Of a DNA stretch of 64,000 nt, positions 1-10,136 are shown piece after piece; positions within the stretch are counted from its first letter, which is position 1, and the number at the start of each line of letters is the position of its first letter. The notes below the pieces were generated by a model that saw only the letters and a list, made by a program, of their open reading frames with translations, was not told the origin of the DNA and ran no database searches. A program made the position numbers and the translations under genes. This stretch comes from an uncultured Collinsella sp. (GTDB taxonomy: Bacteria > Actinomycetota > Coriobacteriia > Coriobacteriales > Coriobacteriaceae): NCBI GenBank assembly GCA_902479075.1, contig CABSNK010000006.1, forward strand, positions 1-64,000, written 5' to 3'.

Positions 1-76
1 CGATTCTAGGCGATGGCCCTCCCTTGCTTCTTACACCACGACTGTGCGCGCTACCGCGGTTTGAGGGTCGCAGAGC

Positions 77-113
77 AAAAACGGGGGCGCAGGTTGTCCT
101 GCGCCCCCGTTTT
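77..113 (-). terminator. Rho-independent terminator of the ABC exporter operon
   Basis: A perfect 16-bp stem (78-93 with 98-113) closes on a 4-nt loop, and an A-run on the plus strand gives a U-run on the minus strand. It lies 30 nt past the stop of the minus-strand ABC gene. Positions 1-76 show nothing else. Confidence 0.85.
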
Positions 114-143
114 CTGGGCATTGCGGTTGTTTGCCGCCGGTTG

Positions 144-2000
144 TTACGCCGCCTCGTCGAACTGCGAGTTATACAGGTCGGCGTAGAAGCCACCCTGGGC
201 GAGTAGCTCGTCGTGTGTGCCCTTCTCGACGATGTCGCCGTCGCGAATTACCAAGATTACGTCGGCGTTGCGGATCGTGGACAGGCGGTGCGCGATGACA
301 AAGCTGGTACGGCCCTGCATCAGCGCATCCATGGCGCGCTGAATAAGCTCCTCGGTGCGGGTGTCGACGTTGGAAGTCGCCTCGTCCAGAATCAGCGCCG
401 GGCGGTCGGCCAAAATGGCACGGGCGATGGTCACGAGCTGGCGCTGACCCTGCGACAGGTTAGTGCCCTCCTCGTTAATCATAAAGTCATAACCGCCGGC
501 AAGCGTATGGATAAAGTGGTCGCAACGTGCGGCGCGCGCGGCGGCTTCGACCTCGGCATCGCTCGCATCGGGGCGTCCGTAGCGGATGTTCTCGCGGATG
601 GTGCCGTTAAACAGCCAGGTATCCTGCAGCACCATGGCAAACTCGCCGCGCAGCGCCGCGCGGTCCCAGTCGCGCACGTCGACGCCCTCGACACGCAGCG
701 AACCGCCGTCCACATCGTAGAAGCGCTGCAGCAGCTTGATGAGCGTGGTCTTGCCGGCGCCGGTGGGGCCGACGATGGCGATGGTCTGGCCGGGCTGCGC
801 CTCGCAGCTAAAGTCGTGGATGATGGTCTTGTCGGGCGTGTAGCCAAACTTGACATGGTCAAACTCCACGTGGCCGGGGCGCTTCTCGGGAATCTGCGCG
901 TCGGCCTTCTGCTCCTCCTCGGGCGCGGCTAGGAACTCAAAGACGCGCTCGGTGGCGGCAGCCATCGACTGCATCGTGTTGCTCACATTGCCCAGCTGCT
1001 GCACGGGTTGCGTAAAGTTGCGAACGTACTGGATAAAGCTCTGGATGTCGCCGGGCGTGGCATTGCCGGTCAGCGCGAGTTGCGCGCCCACCACGACGAC
1101 GCCCACGTAGCCCATGTTGCCCACCAAACTCATGAGCGGCATCATCAGGCCCGACAGGAACTGCGAGCGCCAGCCACTAATAAAGAGGCGGTCGTTTTGG
1201 CGGTCGAATTCCTCGATCGAAGCCTCGGCGCGGTCGAACACCTGGATGACGTTCTGGCCGGCAAAGTCCTCCTCGATGATGCCGTTGACGGCGCCCAGAA
1301 CCTGCTGCTGCTCGCGGAAGTACGGCTGCGAGAAGTGAATCATCACGGTCAGGATAATCGCAGCGGCCGGCAGCGTGAGCACGGTGACGCCGGTGAGCGG
1401 CAGGCTGATCGACAGCATCATGACGAGCACGCCGATAATCTGCGTCACCGACGTGATGAGCTGGGTCACGCTCTGGTTGAGCGACTGGCCGAGCGTATCG
1501 ACGTCGTTGGTGATGCGACTGAGCACGTCGCCCTTGCTGTGTCCGTTAAAGTAGCTCATCGGCACGACGGCAATCTTGGCGGCGATCTCCTTGCGCATTC
1601 GGTAGCAGATCTTTTGCGTGACGCCGGTCATGAGCCAGCCCTGGATTAGACTGCAGATAGAGCTCGCCAGATACAGGCAGAGCAAAAAGCCGAGCGTCTT
1701 GGCAATCCAGGCAAAGTCGACATCGCCGGTGCCGTTGACCTTGGCAACCAAGCCCTCGAACAGTTTGGTGGTAACCTGGCCGAGCACCTTGGGCCCCACA
1801 ATGTTAAAGATGACCGAGCACACGGCAAAGGCGACGGCGGTAAACACGGCAATCTTGTGCTGGCCGATATAGCCGAGCAGCTGCCTCATGGTGCCCTTAA
1901 AGTCCTTGGCCTTTTCGCCGCGACGCATGCCGCCCATGCGGCCCATGGGACCACGCTGGCGGGTGGGCTTGGGAATCTGAGTCTTGGTCTCGTCTGCCAT
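144..2000 (-). CDS. ABC exporter half-transporter, catalytically complete subunit
   Basis: This is an ATP-driven membrane exporter subunit with a fused transmembrane domain (roughly residues 40-340) and nucleotide-binding domain (380-610). The NBD shows Walker A GPTGAGKTT, signature LSQGQRQ, and Walker B LILDEATS with the catalytic Glu intact, followed by an H-loop (IAHRLS). Its start overlaps the stop of the upstream ABC gene by one base (TAATG), so the two are probably translationally coupled. They would form a heterodimer in which this chain supplies the canonical ATPase site. The family exports drugs, lipids or peptides; the substrate cannot be read from sequence. The upstream MarR gene suggests control by a small molecule. 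The start is supported by the overlap and a Lys/Arg/Gly-rich N-terminal tail. Confidence 0.93.
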   Translation of the reverse strand: MADETKTQIPKPTRQRGPMGRMGGMRRGEKAKDFKGTMRQLLGYIGQHKIAVFTAVAFAVCSVIFNIVGPKVLGQVTTKLFEGLVAKVNGTGDVDFAWIAKTLGFLLCLYLASSICSLIQGWLMTGVTQKICYRMRKEIAAKIAVVPMSYFNGHSKGDVLSRITNDVDTLGQSLNQSVTQLITSVTQIIGVLVMMLSISLPLTGVTVLTLPAAAIILTVMIHFSQPYFREQQQVLGAVNGIIEEDFAGQNVIQVFDRAEASIEEFDRQNDRLFISGWRSQFLSGLMMPLMSLVGNMGYVGVVVVGAQLALTGNATPGDIQSFIQYVRNFTQPVQQLGNVSNTMQSMAAATERVFEFLAAPEEEQKADAQIPEKRPGHVEFDHVKFGYTPDKTIIHDFSCEAQPGQTIAIVGPTGAGKTTLIKLLQRFYDVDGGSLRVEGVDVRDWDRAALRGEFAMVLQDTWLFNGTIRENIRYGRPDASDAEVEAAARAARCDHFIHTLAGGYDFMINEEGTNLSQGQRQLVTIARAILADRPALILDEATSNVDTRTEELIQRAMDALMQGRTSFVIAHRLSTIRNADVILVIRDGDIVEKGTHDELLAQGGFYADLYNSQFDEAA

Positions 2001-4366
2001 TAGCGCTCGCCTCCTTCCGTGACGGCTGCAATTTCTTCTTGGGTAAGCCCCAGCTCCTCGGCGGAAAGCTGCGACTGTGCGATCTCCAGGTACGCCGGGC
2101 AGCTGCGCAGCAGCTCCTCGTGCGTACCGGTGCCCACCACGTGGCCGTCGTCGAGCACAATGATCTGGTCGGCGTGCATGATGGTTGCGATGCGCTGGGC
2201 CACGACCACGAGCGCGGCGTCGGTAACGTTTTTTGCAAGCTCTTCGCGCAGGCGAGCGTCGGTCTTGTAGTCGAGGGCGCTAAACGAATCATCGAAAACC
2301 ACGACCTCGGGCTTTTTGGCCAACGCGCGGGCGATGGCCAGGCGCTGGCGCTGACCACCCGAAACATTGGAGCCGCCCTGGCTGATGGGGGAGTCGTAGC
2401 CGCCCTCGCGCTCGGCGATAAAGTCCTCGGCCTGTGAGATGCGCGCGGCTTGGCGCATGTCATCATCGCTTACCATGTCGCCCGCAAACTTGAGGTTGCT
2501 CTCAACGGTGCCCGAGAACAGACGACCCTGCTGCGGAATATAACCGATGCGGCGGCGCAGCTCGGAAAGGGTCATGTCGCGCACGTCGATGCCGTCGAGC
2601 GAAATGCTGCCGCCCGTGACGTCGTACAAGCGTGGAATCAGCTGCACGAGCGTGGACTTGCCCGAGCCCGTGGAGCCAATGATGCCGAGCATCTGACCGG
2701 CATGCGTGGTGAAGTTCACGCCGCTGATGACATCGGCGCGGGCATCGGGGTACTGGAAGCTCACGTCGCGGAAGGTGAGCTCACCGCGCGGCGAGCTGGC
2801 CGCGGGCAGTTTGGGCGAGGCAGGGTCGTTGATGCTCGTGGGGCAGGTGATGACCTCATCTACGCGCTCGGCTGCGACTTCGGCACGGGGCAGGATGACC
2901 GAAACCATGGTGAGGATCATAAACGCCATGACGATCTGCATAGTGTAGGAGATGAACGCCATCATGTTGCCGACCTGCATCACGCCGTCGGACACGCCCT
3001 GCGCGCCAAACCAGACGATAAGCACGGTGATGCAGTTCATGACGAGCATCATGAGCGGCATCATGAAGCTCATGGCGCGGTTGGTGTAGAGCTGCGTGGT
3101 CATCAGGTCGAGCGAAGCCTTGTCAAAGCGCTCGAGCTCATGTTCCTCGCGGTTGAACGAGCGGATGGGCATAAGGCCGTCGAGCAGCTCGCGGGCGGTA
3201 AGGTTCACGCGGTCAACAAAGCTTTGCATCTTTTTGAACTTGGGCATGGTGAGGCCCATGAGCACGCCGACAACGGCCGAAACCGCGATGATGGCCACGG
3301 CGATGGTCCACTCCAGGCCGGTGTGGTTGGCCAGGACGCGCATGACGGCGACGATGCCCATGACGGGGGCCATCAGGCACATGCGGATAAACAGGGTTGC
3401 GGCCATCTGGATCTGCTGAATGTCGTTGGTGCAGCGGGTGATGAGCGAGGCCTGGCTAAACTTGCCCACCTCGGCCGGCGAGAAGTGCATAACCTTGTTG
3501 AAGGTCTCGCGGCGCAGGTCGCGGGCGATGGAGCAGGCGGTGCGCGAAGCCACGGCACCGGTCAGGATGGTGGCGACGAGCGACACCAGGCACAGACCAA
3601 ACATCGTGGTCGCCATGCGGCCCAGGTAGGCGTTCTGCACGTCGGCGGGGTCGATGCCCTGCGCCCTGTACTCGTCTTGCACATAGCTCACGGCGCGTTG
3701 GGTCACGATGGAGCCCGACATGGAGCCCATTTTGTCCGCCATATCGTTGGCGCCCTCGACGAGCTTGCCCTGGTCGATTAGGCCGCCTTCAACGCCTAGA
3801 CGCAGGCTCTTCATGGTGATCTTGCCGCCGTCGGCATCAATCTGCTTTTGCATGTTCTGCGCCGCTGCGGCCTTCTGCTGCATCTCGGCGAGTTGCTCGG
3901 GCGTCATCGCCGCCATCTGCTCGGGCGTGGGTATGGCCTGGGCGCCGCTGTTGTCTTTCTCACCGGACGTGCCCATCATGTCACCCATGGAGTTGGCGTC
4001 AATACCCTGGTTGAGCGAAAGGACGACGGTCTCGGGCAGACTCATGATATCGGCGAGCTTGCTGCCGTCGGCGCGCTCATCCTCGGTTCCCTTGTACGTG
4101 CGAATCCCGTTTTTGTCTGCCTTGCCAAACGCAGCTTCTACCGTCTTGGCGTCCTTGGCGCTCATAAAGAGTTCGAGGTCGTCGAGCGATTCGGCGCGGA
4201 TGGTGTCGGGTACGGGCGACGCGATGCCGCCTTGCTGCACACCCACGTCGACGATGTCGCTCATATAGGTAGGCAGCGCCAGATCGGCGTTGCAGCTGAT
4301 TACGATAAGTACGATAGCTGCGAACAGTGCCAGGATATGTTTTTTAAAGAGCTTGAGAATCCTCAC
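2000..4366 (-). CDS. ABC exporter half-transporter with degenerate ATPase site and long extracytoplasmic insertion
   Basis: This is the partner subunit of the downstream ABC exporter. At 788 residues it is about 170-200 longer than usual. The excess is a polar segment between the first and second transmembrane helices (about residues 40-225), rich in Met, Gln, Ala and Asp, predicted to lie outside the membrane. The NBD has Walker A GSTGSGKST and signature VSGGQRQ. Its Walker B reads VVVFDDSFSALD, so Asp replaces the catalytic Glu, as in the degenerate-site subunits of heterodimeric exporters such as TM287/288 (established family knowledge). The GTG start overlaps the MarR stop (GTGA), making a three-gene operon. 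The substrate is unknown. Confidence 0.92.
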   Translation of the reverse strand: MRILKLFKKHILALFAAIVLIVISCNADLALPTYMSDIVDVGVQQGGIASPVPDTIRAESLDDLELFMSAKDAKTVEAAFGKADKNGIRTYKGTEDERADGSKLADIMSLPETVVLSLNQGIDANSMGDMMGTSGEKDNSGAQAIPTPEQMAAMTPEQLAEMQQKAAAAQNMQKQIDADGGKITMKSLRLGVEGGLIDQGKLVEGANDMADKMGSMSGSIVTQRAVSYVQDEYRAQGIDPADVQNAYLGRMATTMFGLCLVSLVATILTGAVASRTACSIARDLRRETFNKVMHFSPAEVGKFSQASLITRCTNDIQQIQMAATLFIRMCLMAPVMGIVAVMRVLANHTGLEWTIAVAIIAVSAVVGVLMGLTMPKFKKMQSFVDRVNLTARELLDGLMPIRSFNREEHELERFDKASLDLMTTQLYTNRAMSFMMPLMMLVMNCITVLIVWFGAQGVSDGVMQVGNMMAFISYTMQIVMAFMILTMVSVILPRAEVAAERVDEVITCPTSINDPASPKLPAASSPRGELTFRDVSFQYPDARADVISGVNFTTHAGQMLGIIGSTGSGKSTLVQLIPRLYDVTGGSISLDGIDVRDMTLSELRRRIGYIPQQGRLFSGTVESNLKFAGDMVSDDDMRQAARISQAEDFIAEREGGYDSPISQGGSNVSGGQRQRLAIARALAKKPEVVVFDDSFSALDYKTDARLREELAKNVTDAALVVVAQRIATIMHADQIIVLDDGHVVGTGTHEELLRSCPAYLEIAQSQLSAEELGLTQEEIAAVTEGGER

Positions 4367-4812
4367 TCGGCATCTCTCCTTTCTTGATTGCGGTCGATAA
4401 TTTCGTTGGCACGTCTAAGAAGGCGCACCATCTCTTGGGTATCTGTTTCGCCAAGCTGCTCGAGGAAGGCCGCGGTGCGGTCCTCGAATTCCCGACGTTT
4501 GATTTCGATAACCTGGAATCCTTTGTCGGTCACCGTGACGTGTACGCGACGACGGTCGGTCTTTGAGTGCTCGCGTTCGACCCAGCCCTTGGCTTCGAGA
4601 GCGCGTAGGATATTGGCGATGCGGGCGCTCGAGACCCAGGCACGATCGGCGAGTTCGCTCGGCGTGAGCGAGCCGCCGGCGCGCATGAGGGCGCGCATGA
4701 CGGCCATCTCGCCACCCAGAGCCTGGTCGGCAAAGCGCGAAACGCGCTGGTGCATGCTGCCAAACTCGGTAAAGAGCTGACGCCCAAGCTCATGGAAATC
4801 GGTATCTTCCAC
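4363..4812 (-). CDS. MarR-family transcriptional regulator
   Basis: This 149-residue winged-helix regulator (SELADRAWVSSARIANIL recognition region, then the basic wing SKTDRRRVHVTVT) is the first gene of the exporter operon. MarR proteins are dimeric repressors released by small ligands, so it probably controls the two ABC genes. The chosen GTG start is preceded on the minus strand by AGGGG at 6-nt spacing. An inverted repeat overlaps the start codon and would suit autoregulation. The ligand is unknown. Confidence 0.9.
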   Translation of the reverse strand: MEDTDFHELGRQLFTEFGSMHQRVSRFADQALGGEMAVMRALMRAGGSLTPSELADRAWVSSARIANILRALEAKGWVEREHSKTDRRRVHVTVTDKGFQVIEIKRREFEDRTAAFLEQLGETDTQEMVRLLRRANEIIDRNQERRDAE

Positions 4813-4846
4813 CGAAAACCCCTAACACTAGAAACTATTTTCGGTG
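4810..4846. promoter_or_regulatory. Inverted repeat over the marR start, putative operator
   Basis: CACCGAAAA (4810-4818) and TTTTCGGTG (4838-4846) are perfect inverted arms, extendable to 12 bp with one mismatch. One arm covers the GTG start codon. Position and symmetry suit binding by the MarR product, but the same sequence could also form a 5'-UTR hairpin. Confidence 0.5.
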
Positions 4847-4878
4847 AAAGATGATACCCCCGCTCAACCATCCCATTC

Positions 4879-4909
4879 GGTGGATTTCTAGGCATGTCCC
4901 AAAAATCTA
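4879..4909. repeat. Short dispersed palindromic repeat, copy 1
   Basis: A ~31-bp imperfect palindrome beginning GGTGGATTT and ending CCAAAAATCTA. A near copy lies at 23731-23762 between lysC and asd. Function unknown; it is too short for a coding remnant. Confidence 0.55.
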
Positions 4910-4959
4910 CTTGGCCGCTAGGCAATATTAAGAGTGTATTAAGACTTAAAATCATTCAA

Positions 4960-4987
4960 TTGCTGAAGCGTTTCAAAAAACTATTAT
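4960..4987 (+). promoter_or_regulatory. Candidate promoter for the dehydrogenase/permease pair
   Basis: TTGCTG (4960-4965) and TATTAT (4982-4987) are separated by 16 bp in an AT-rich patch about 115 nt upstream of the dehydrogenase start. Assigned by pattern only. Confidence 0.35.
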
Positions 4988-5102
4988 ACAAGCGGTTAGG
5001 CGAGGGGTTGTCACCACCATGACGACTGGGACTCATATAATCGCCACGTGCGATGCTCCAACTTCCCGCAAGGAGACACCTTACATAAAGGGGGATGGAG
5101 TC

Positions 5103-5852
5103 ATGGCATTTGACTTCACGGGCAAGACCGCGATTGTCACGGGCGGCACTCAGGGCATTGGCCTCGAGATCGCCAAGGGCATCGTCGCGGGCGGCGGACA
5201 TGTCGCGCTCATCGCAAGGAACGCTGCTAAGGGCGAGGCCGCTGTGGCCGAGCTTGGCGAGGGCAACAAGTTCTATCAGCTCGATATCGCCGATGCGCCC
5301 AAGGCGCGCGAGACCGTCGAGCAGATTTTTACGGACCTGCCGCAAACCAACATCCTGATCAACTGCGCTGGCGTCATCAGCACCAAGAAGTTCGACGAGA
5401 TCGATGACACCGAGTGGCGCCGCACCATCGACATCAACCTCAACGGTACCTTTACCATGATGAACGCCGTCTACCCGCACTTTAAGGCGGCCCATGCCGG
5501 CACTATCGTCAACGTGAGTTCCGTTGCGGGCAAGATCGGTGGCGGCCTGCTCGGCACCGCGGCTTACGCGAGCTCCAAAGCAGGCGTTAACGGTCTGACC
5601 AAGGCAGTCGCCAAGGAAGGCGGCAAGTTTGGCGTTCGCTGCAACGCCGTGTGCCCGTCGCTCACGTTGACCGATATGACCTCGATTCTCTCTGACGAGA
5701 ACTCTCAGCGCATCATCAACGGTATTCCTCTGGGCCGCGCCGCCCAGGCCAGCGAGCCTGCGCAGATGGTGCTGTTCTTCGCTTCCGACCTCGCCAGCTT
5801 CGTGAACGGCGAGATTGGTGACTGCGACGGCGGCATCGTCCTGGACGGGTAA
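5103..5852 (+). CDS. Short-chain dehydrogenase/reductase (KduD/GolD-like)
   Basis: This 249-residue classical SDR probably performs NAD(P)-dependent oxidation or reduction of a sugar, polyol or keto-acid. It shows the cofactor motif TGGTQGIG near residue 13, the NCAG motif, catalytic Ser (VNVSSVAG), and the YASSK active-site Tyr/Lys pair. The start at 5103 has AAGGGGGA 7 nt upstream; a longer reading from 5019 has no ribosome site and adds 28 residues unlike the family. The next gene is a KdgT-type permease, so a role in 2-keto-3-deoxygluconate or related uronate catabolism is plausible, but exact substrate is inference. FabG-type activity is a less likely alternative. Confidence 0.85.
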   Translation: MAFDFTGKTAIVTGGTQGIGLEIAKGIVAGGGHVALIARNAAKGEAAVAELGEGNKFYQLDIADAPKARETVEQIFTDLPQTNILINCAGVISTKKFDEIDDTEWRRTIDINLNGTFTMMNAVYPHFKAAHAGTIVNVSSVAGKIGGGLLGTAAYASSKAGVNGLTKAVAKEGGKFGVRCNAVCPSLTLTDMTSILSDENSQRIINGIPLGRAAQASEPAQMVLFFASDLASFVNGEIGDCDGGIVLDG

Positions 5853-5960
5853 TACCCCGCGGTGATCGTTTGGCGGCGACCCTGGCGACTCGGGGTTGTC
5901 GCCTTCTTTCTGACATAGGCGCGTGCGGCTACGATTCGCATGCATCCAAAGGAGATATAT

Positions 5961-6980
5961 ATGAGTGAATCGACTGCGGTGGAGGCGCCGGCGGCAAAGG
6001 AGCCGTTCTTTAAGATGTCCTCCATCCCGGGCGCCAATATCTTGGTGCCGCTTCTGTTGGGCTGCCTGCTCAACACGCTATTCCCCGACCTGTTTAAAAC
6101 GCTCGGTAGCTTTACGCTTGGCATGACCCAGCAGGGTGCAGGCCCGCTCGTTGGCGCCTTTTTGCTCATCGTCGGTACGACGATTTCGTTTAAGAGTGCT
6201 CCCGCCGCCGCTGCACGCGGCGCCATCATCATCGCTGTCAAGCAGATCGTGGTCGTTGCCGTGTCGCTGCTCATCCTTTATGTGTTCAACGACAACCTGT
6301 TTGGCATCTCTGCCATGGTGATGCTGGCGGCTTGCACCGGCGCCAACAACGCTATGTACGCTGGTCTGATGGGCACCATGGGCAACGAGGCCGAGCGTGG
6401 CGCCGTCGCCATCACCACGCTCGTTGTCGGCCCTCCGGTCACGATGATCGTGCTCGGCGCTGCCGGTCAGGCTCCGATCGGCTGGTCGCTCGTGGGTGCC
6501 ATTCTGCCGATCGTCATCGGCATTATTCTGGGTAACCTGTTCCCCAGCTTTAAGAAGATGATGGCACCGGCACTTTCCGCCATCATCGTGCTCGTCTTCT
6601 TTGCCATGGGCTCGACCATGACCTTTGGCCAGCTCATTAATGGCGGTCTCCCCGGTATTCTGCTCGGCGTGATCTGCTCGGTGGTCTTTGCAATTCCCGT
6701 CATCGCGGTCGATAAGCTCACGGGTGGTACGGGTGTCGCAGGTGCGGCCATTTCGAGCTGCGCCGGAGCCAATGTGGCCACGCCTGCTGCCATGGCAAGC
6801 GTCAACGGGGCCATGTACGGCGGCGCCGTGCTCGCGACGGCTACGGCACAGGTTGCTGCCTGCGCAATCGTGACGGCTATTTTGACCCCGCTGGTCACCA
6901 GCTGGTGCTACAAGCATTTTGAGGGCCAGGGCAACGGCAATAGCAAGGCAACGACCGACAAGGCCGCCGCAGCCGCCTAA
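5961..6980 (+). CDS. kdgT: 2-keto-3-deoxygluconate permease family transporter
   Basis: A 339-residue integral membrane protein with about ten hydrophobic helices. It matches the KdgT family along its length, including the N-terminal pattern around SIPGANILVPLLLGCLL and the C-terminal Gly/Ala-rich segment SSCAGANVATPAAMASVNG. E. coli KdgT (327 residues) imports 2-keto-3-deoxygluconate by proton symport. The start at 5961 follows AAGGAG with 8-nt spacing; an in-frame ATG at 5940 lacks a ribosome site. The gene lies 108 nt after the dehydrogenase and is closed by a strong hairpin, so the two likely form a catabolic operon. Confidence 0.85.
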   Translation: MSESTAVEAPAAKEPFFKMSSIPGANILVPLLLGCLLNTLFPDLFKTLGSFTLGMTQQGAGPLVGAFLLIVGTTISFKSAPAAAARGAIIIAVKQIVVVAVSLLILYVFNDNLFGISAMVMLAACTGANNAMYAGLMGTMGNEAERGAVAITTLVVGPPVTMIVLGAAGQAPIGWSLVGAILPIVIGIILGNLFPSFKKMMAPALSAIIVLVFFAMGSTMTFGQLINGGLPGILLGVICSVVFAIPVIAVDKLTGGTGVAGAAISSCAGANVATPAAMASVNGAMYGGAVLATATAQVAACAIVTAILTPLVTSWCYKHFEGQGNGNSKATTDKAAAAA

Positions 6981-7019
6981 TGCCAAGCGGCAATCAAAGC
7001 TAAAAACTAGCTACGCCAC

Positions 7020-7051
7020 AGGGCGGCCACGGGGGATCCCGTGGCCGCCCT
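7020..7051 (+). terminator. Terminator after kdgT
   Basis: A perfect 14-bp GC-rich stem (7020-7033 with 7038-7051) lies 40 nt past the kdgT stop, followed by a weak T-tract. Confidence 0.75.
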
Positions 7052-7060
7052 GCAGTTTCT

Positions 7061-7446
7061 GTAGGGTCTCTGAGACACTTTACCCTGCTAAAGCTGGCAT
7101 AACAGCTAGAGCGAACGTCGTACAAAGGCAAGGAAAAATAACATACAAATCGGTGAACGGTAGTTGTTCGCGCTCGCATTTCCTGCGGGTTTGTAAAAAA
7201 CGCCCTTATGATATAAAAAAAGAAACATATAACAGCCCAGATGGAGAGGGTCGCTATGTTATCCTTCTCAGACGGGTGAAATCTTGGGTTTTGGGTTGTA
7301 GTTCCAAGGTGGACAAACGTTTTCTCTGCACCAGCGTGTGGTGAAGAACGGAAGAAGCCGGTAGTGCAAGCCGAACATTCAAGAATTCAATAAGCAGCGG
7401 TGTGAGAGAGCGCCGCATTACACGTAACTAGGAGCGTGGTTACACA
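7061..7446 (+). promoter_or_regulatory. Long upstream region of pflB with a 7-codon leader ORF
   Basis: This 386-bp gap has no full gene. It holds an AT-rich patch near 7185-7235, a likely promoter zone (TATGAT-like at 7207-7212). It also holds a tiny ORF at 7256-7279 encoding MLSFSDG with GGAGAGGG just upstream. A transcript from that zone would have a 5' leader of over 200 nt before pflB. I saw no FNR-type dyad and no recognisable riboswitch. Confidence 0.35.
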
Positions 7447-9498
<2,052 letters not shown>

Positions 9499-9499
9499 C

Positions 9500-9560
9500 T
9501 ATTGTTAGTGCTATACTAACAATAACGATTACTGATTAGCGCGCCGGTTTCGGCCGGCGC
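9500..9560 (+). other. Two hairpins between the split pyruvate formate-lyase genes
   Basis: TATTGTTAG (9500-9508) pairs perfectly with CTAACAATA (9516-9524) starting right after the pflB stop. GCGCCGG (9541-9547) pairs with CCGGCGC (9554-9560) just before the next ribosome site. Neither has a T-tract. They could act as processing or stability elements that set the ratio of the two chains; this role is inference. Confidence 0.55.
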
Positions 9561-9583
9561 CTATTAATCGAAGGAGACACATT

Positions 9584-9835
9584 ATGAAGGTTTCTGAAGT
9601 TTCCGAGACCCAGGCCGATAACCTGGTCCACATGCTCGACGCTTACGCCGAGAAGGGTGGCCACCACCTGAACATCAACGTCTTCAACCGTGAGACGCTG
9701 CTCGACGCTCAGGCTCACCCCGAGAAGTATCCGCAGCTGACCATCCGCGTTTCCGGCTATGCCGTGAACTTCCACACGCTCACCAAGGAGCAGCAGGACG
9801 AGGTCATTGCGCGTACCTTCCACGACAAGTTCTAA
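9584..9835 (+). CDS. grcA: Detached glycyl-radical domain of pyruvate formate-lyase (GrcA/YfiD-like)
   Basis: This 83-residue protein is the C-terminal domain of pyruvate formate-lyase as a free polypeptide. It carries LNINVFNRETLLDAQ, EKYPQLTIRVSGYAV and LTKEQQDEVIARTF, all colinear with the E. coli PflB C-terminus. The radical-bearing glycine is Gly58 in RVSGY. It starts behind AAGGAG, 85 nt after the pflB stop. In E. coli the homologue GrcA is a spare part that rescues oxygen-cleaved enzyme. Here the neighbouring pflB has no such domain, so this small chain must be the essential radical subunit unless another copy exists elsewhere. The N-terminal ~25 residues are unlike E. coli PflB and may be a docking segment. 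Confidence 0.93.
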   Translation: MKVSEVSETQADNLVHMLDAYAEKGGHHLNINVFNRETLLDAQAHPEKYPQLTIRVSGYAVNFHTLTKEQQDEVIARTFHDKF

Positions 9836-9861
9836 AGGGGTTTAACTCCCGCAGGATCGCC

Positions 9862-9983
9862 GGGCCGCTTTGGGTTACTTTCCAAAACGTCCTCGGACAT
9901 GCAAAGGGCTCCGCTGCGCGCTTCGCGCGGCGGAGCCCTTTGCGTCCTGCGGAAATGTTTTGGAAAGTAACCCAAAGCGGCCC
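9862..9983 (+). repeat. Double-stem 3'-end element, copy A
   Basis: Outer arms 9862-9888 and 9957-9983 are perfectly complementary (27 bp). An inner stem pairs 9901-9913 with 9931-9943, with an apical CTTCG. The unpaired strands read GTCCTCGGACAT and GTCCTGCGGAAAT. It begins 26 nt after the glycyl-radical gene stop. It shares the loop motifs, but not the arm sequences, with copies near 19.5, 25.0 and 39.7 kb. It lies in the ~300-bp gap before the LacI gene. Confidence 0.85.
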
Positions 9984-10101
9984 GACGGGGGTCCTGTGTA
10001 GTCACCCTTTAGGCGGAACTCTCCTAATTATTTGGATGAGTCGTTTACTTACTTGTACTGTTACCGTCTTCCCGCTCTTGTTGGGGTATGCTTTGTTCGT
10101 A

Positions 10102-10116
10102 TGTAAACGTATGACA
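10102..10116. promoter_or_regulatory. Putative LacI-type operator upstream of its own regulator gene
   Basis: TGTAAACGTATGACA lies 20 nt before the regulator start and resembles the operators at 11204-11282. It suggests autorepression. It overlaps the likely promoter region. Confidence 0.55.
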
Positions 10117-10136
10117 TGTTGATGGGGGAGGGTGCT

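Noticed and set aside
3848..4387. Antisense frames opposite the ABC genes and many others of 80-400 codons opposite real genes
   Set aside because: High-GC antisense shadows of strong coding genes with His/Arg/Ala-rich composition and no homology.
7061..7446. Riboswitch or FNR site upstream of pflB
   Set aside because: No TTGATnnnnATCAA-type dyad and no recognisable aptamer core were found on reading the region.
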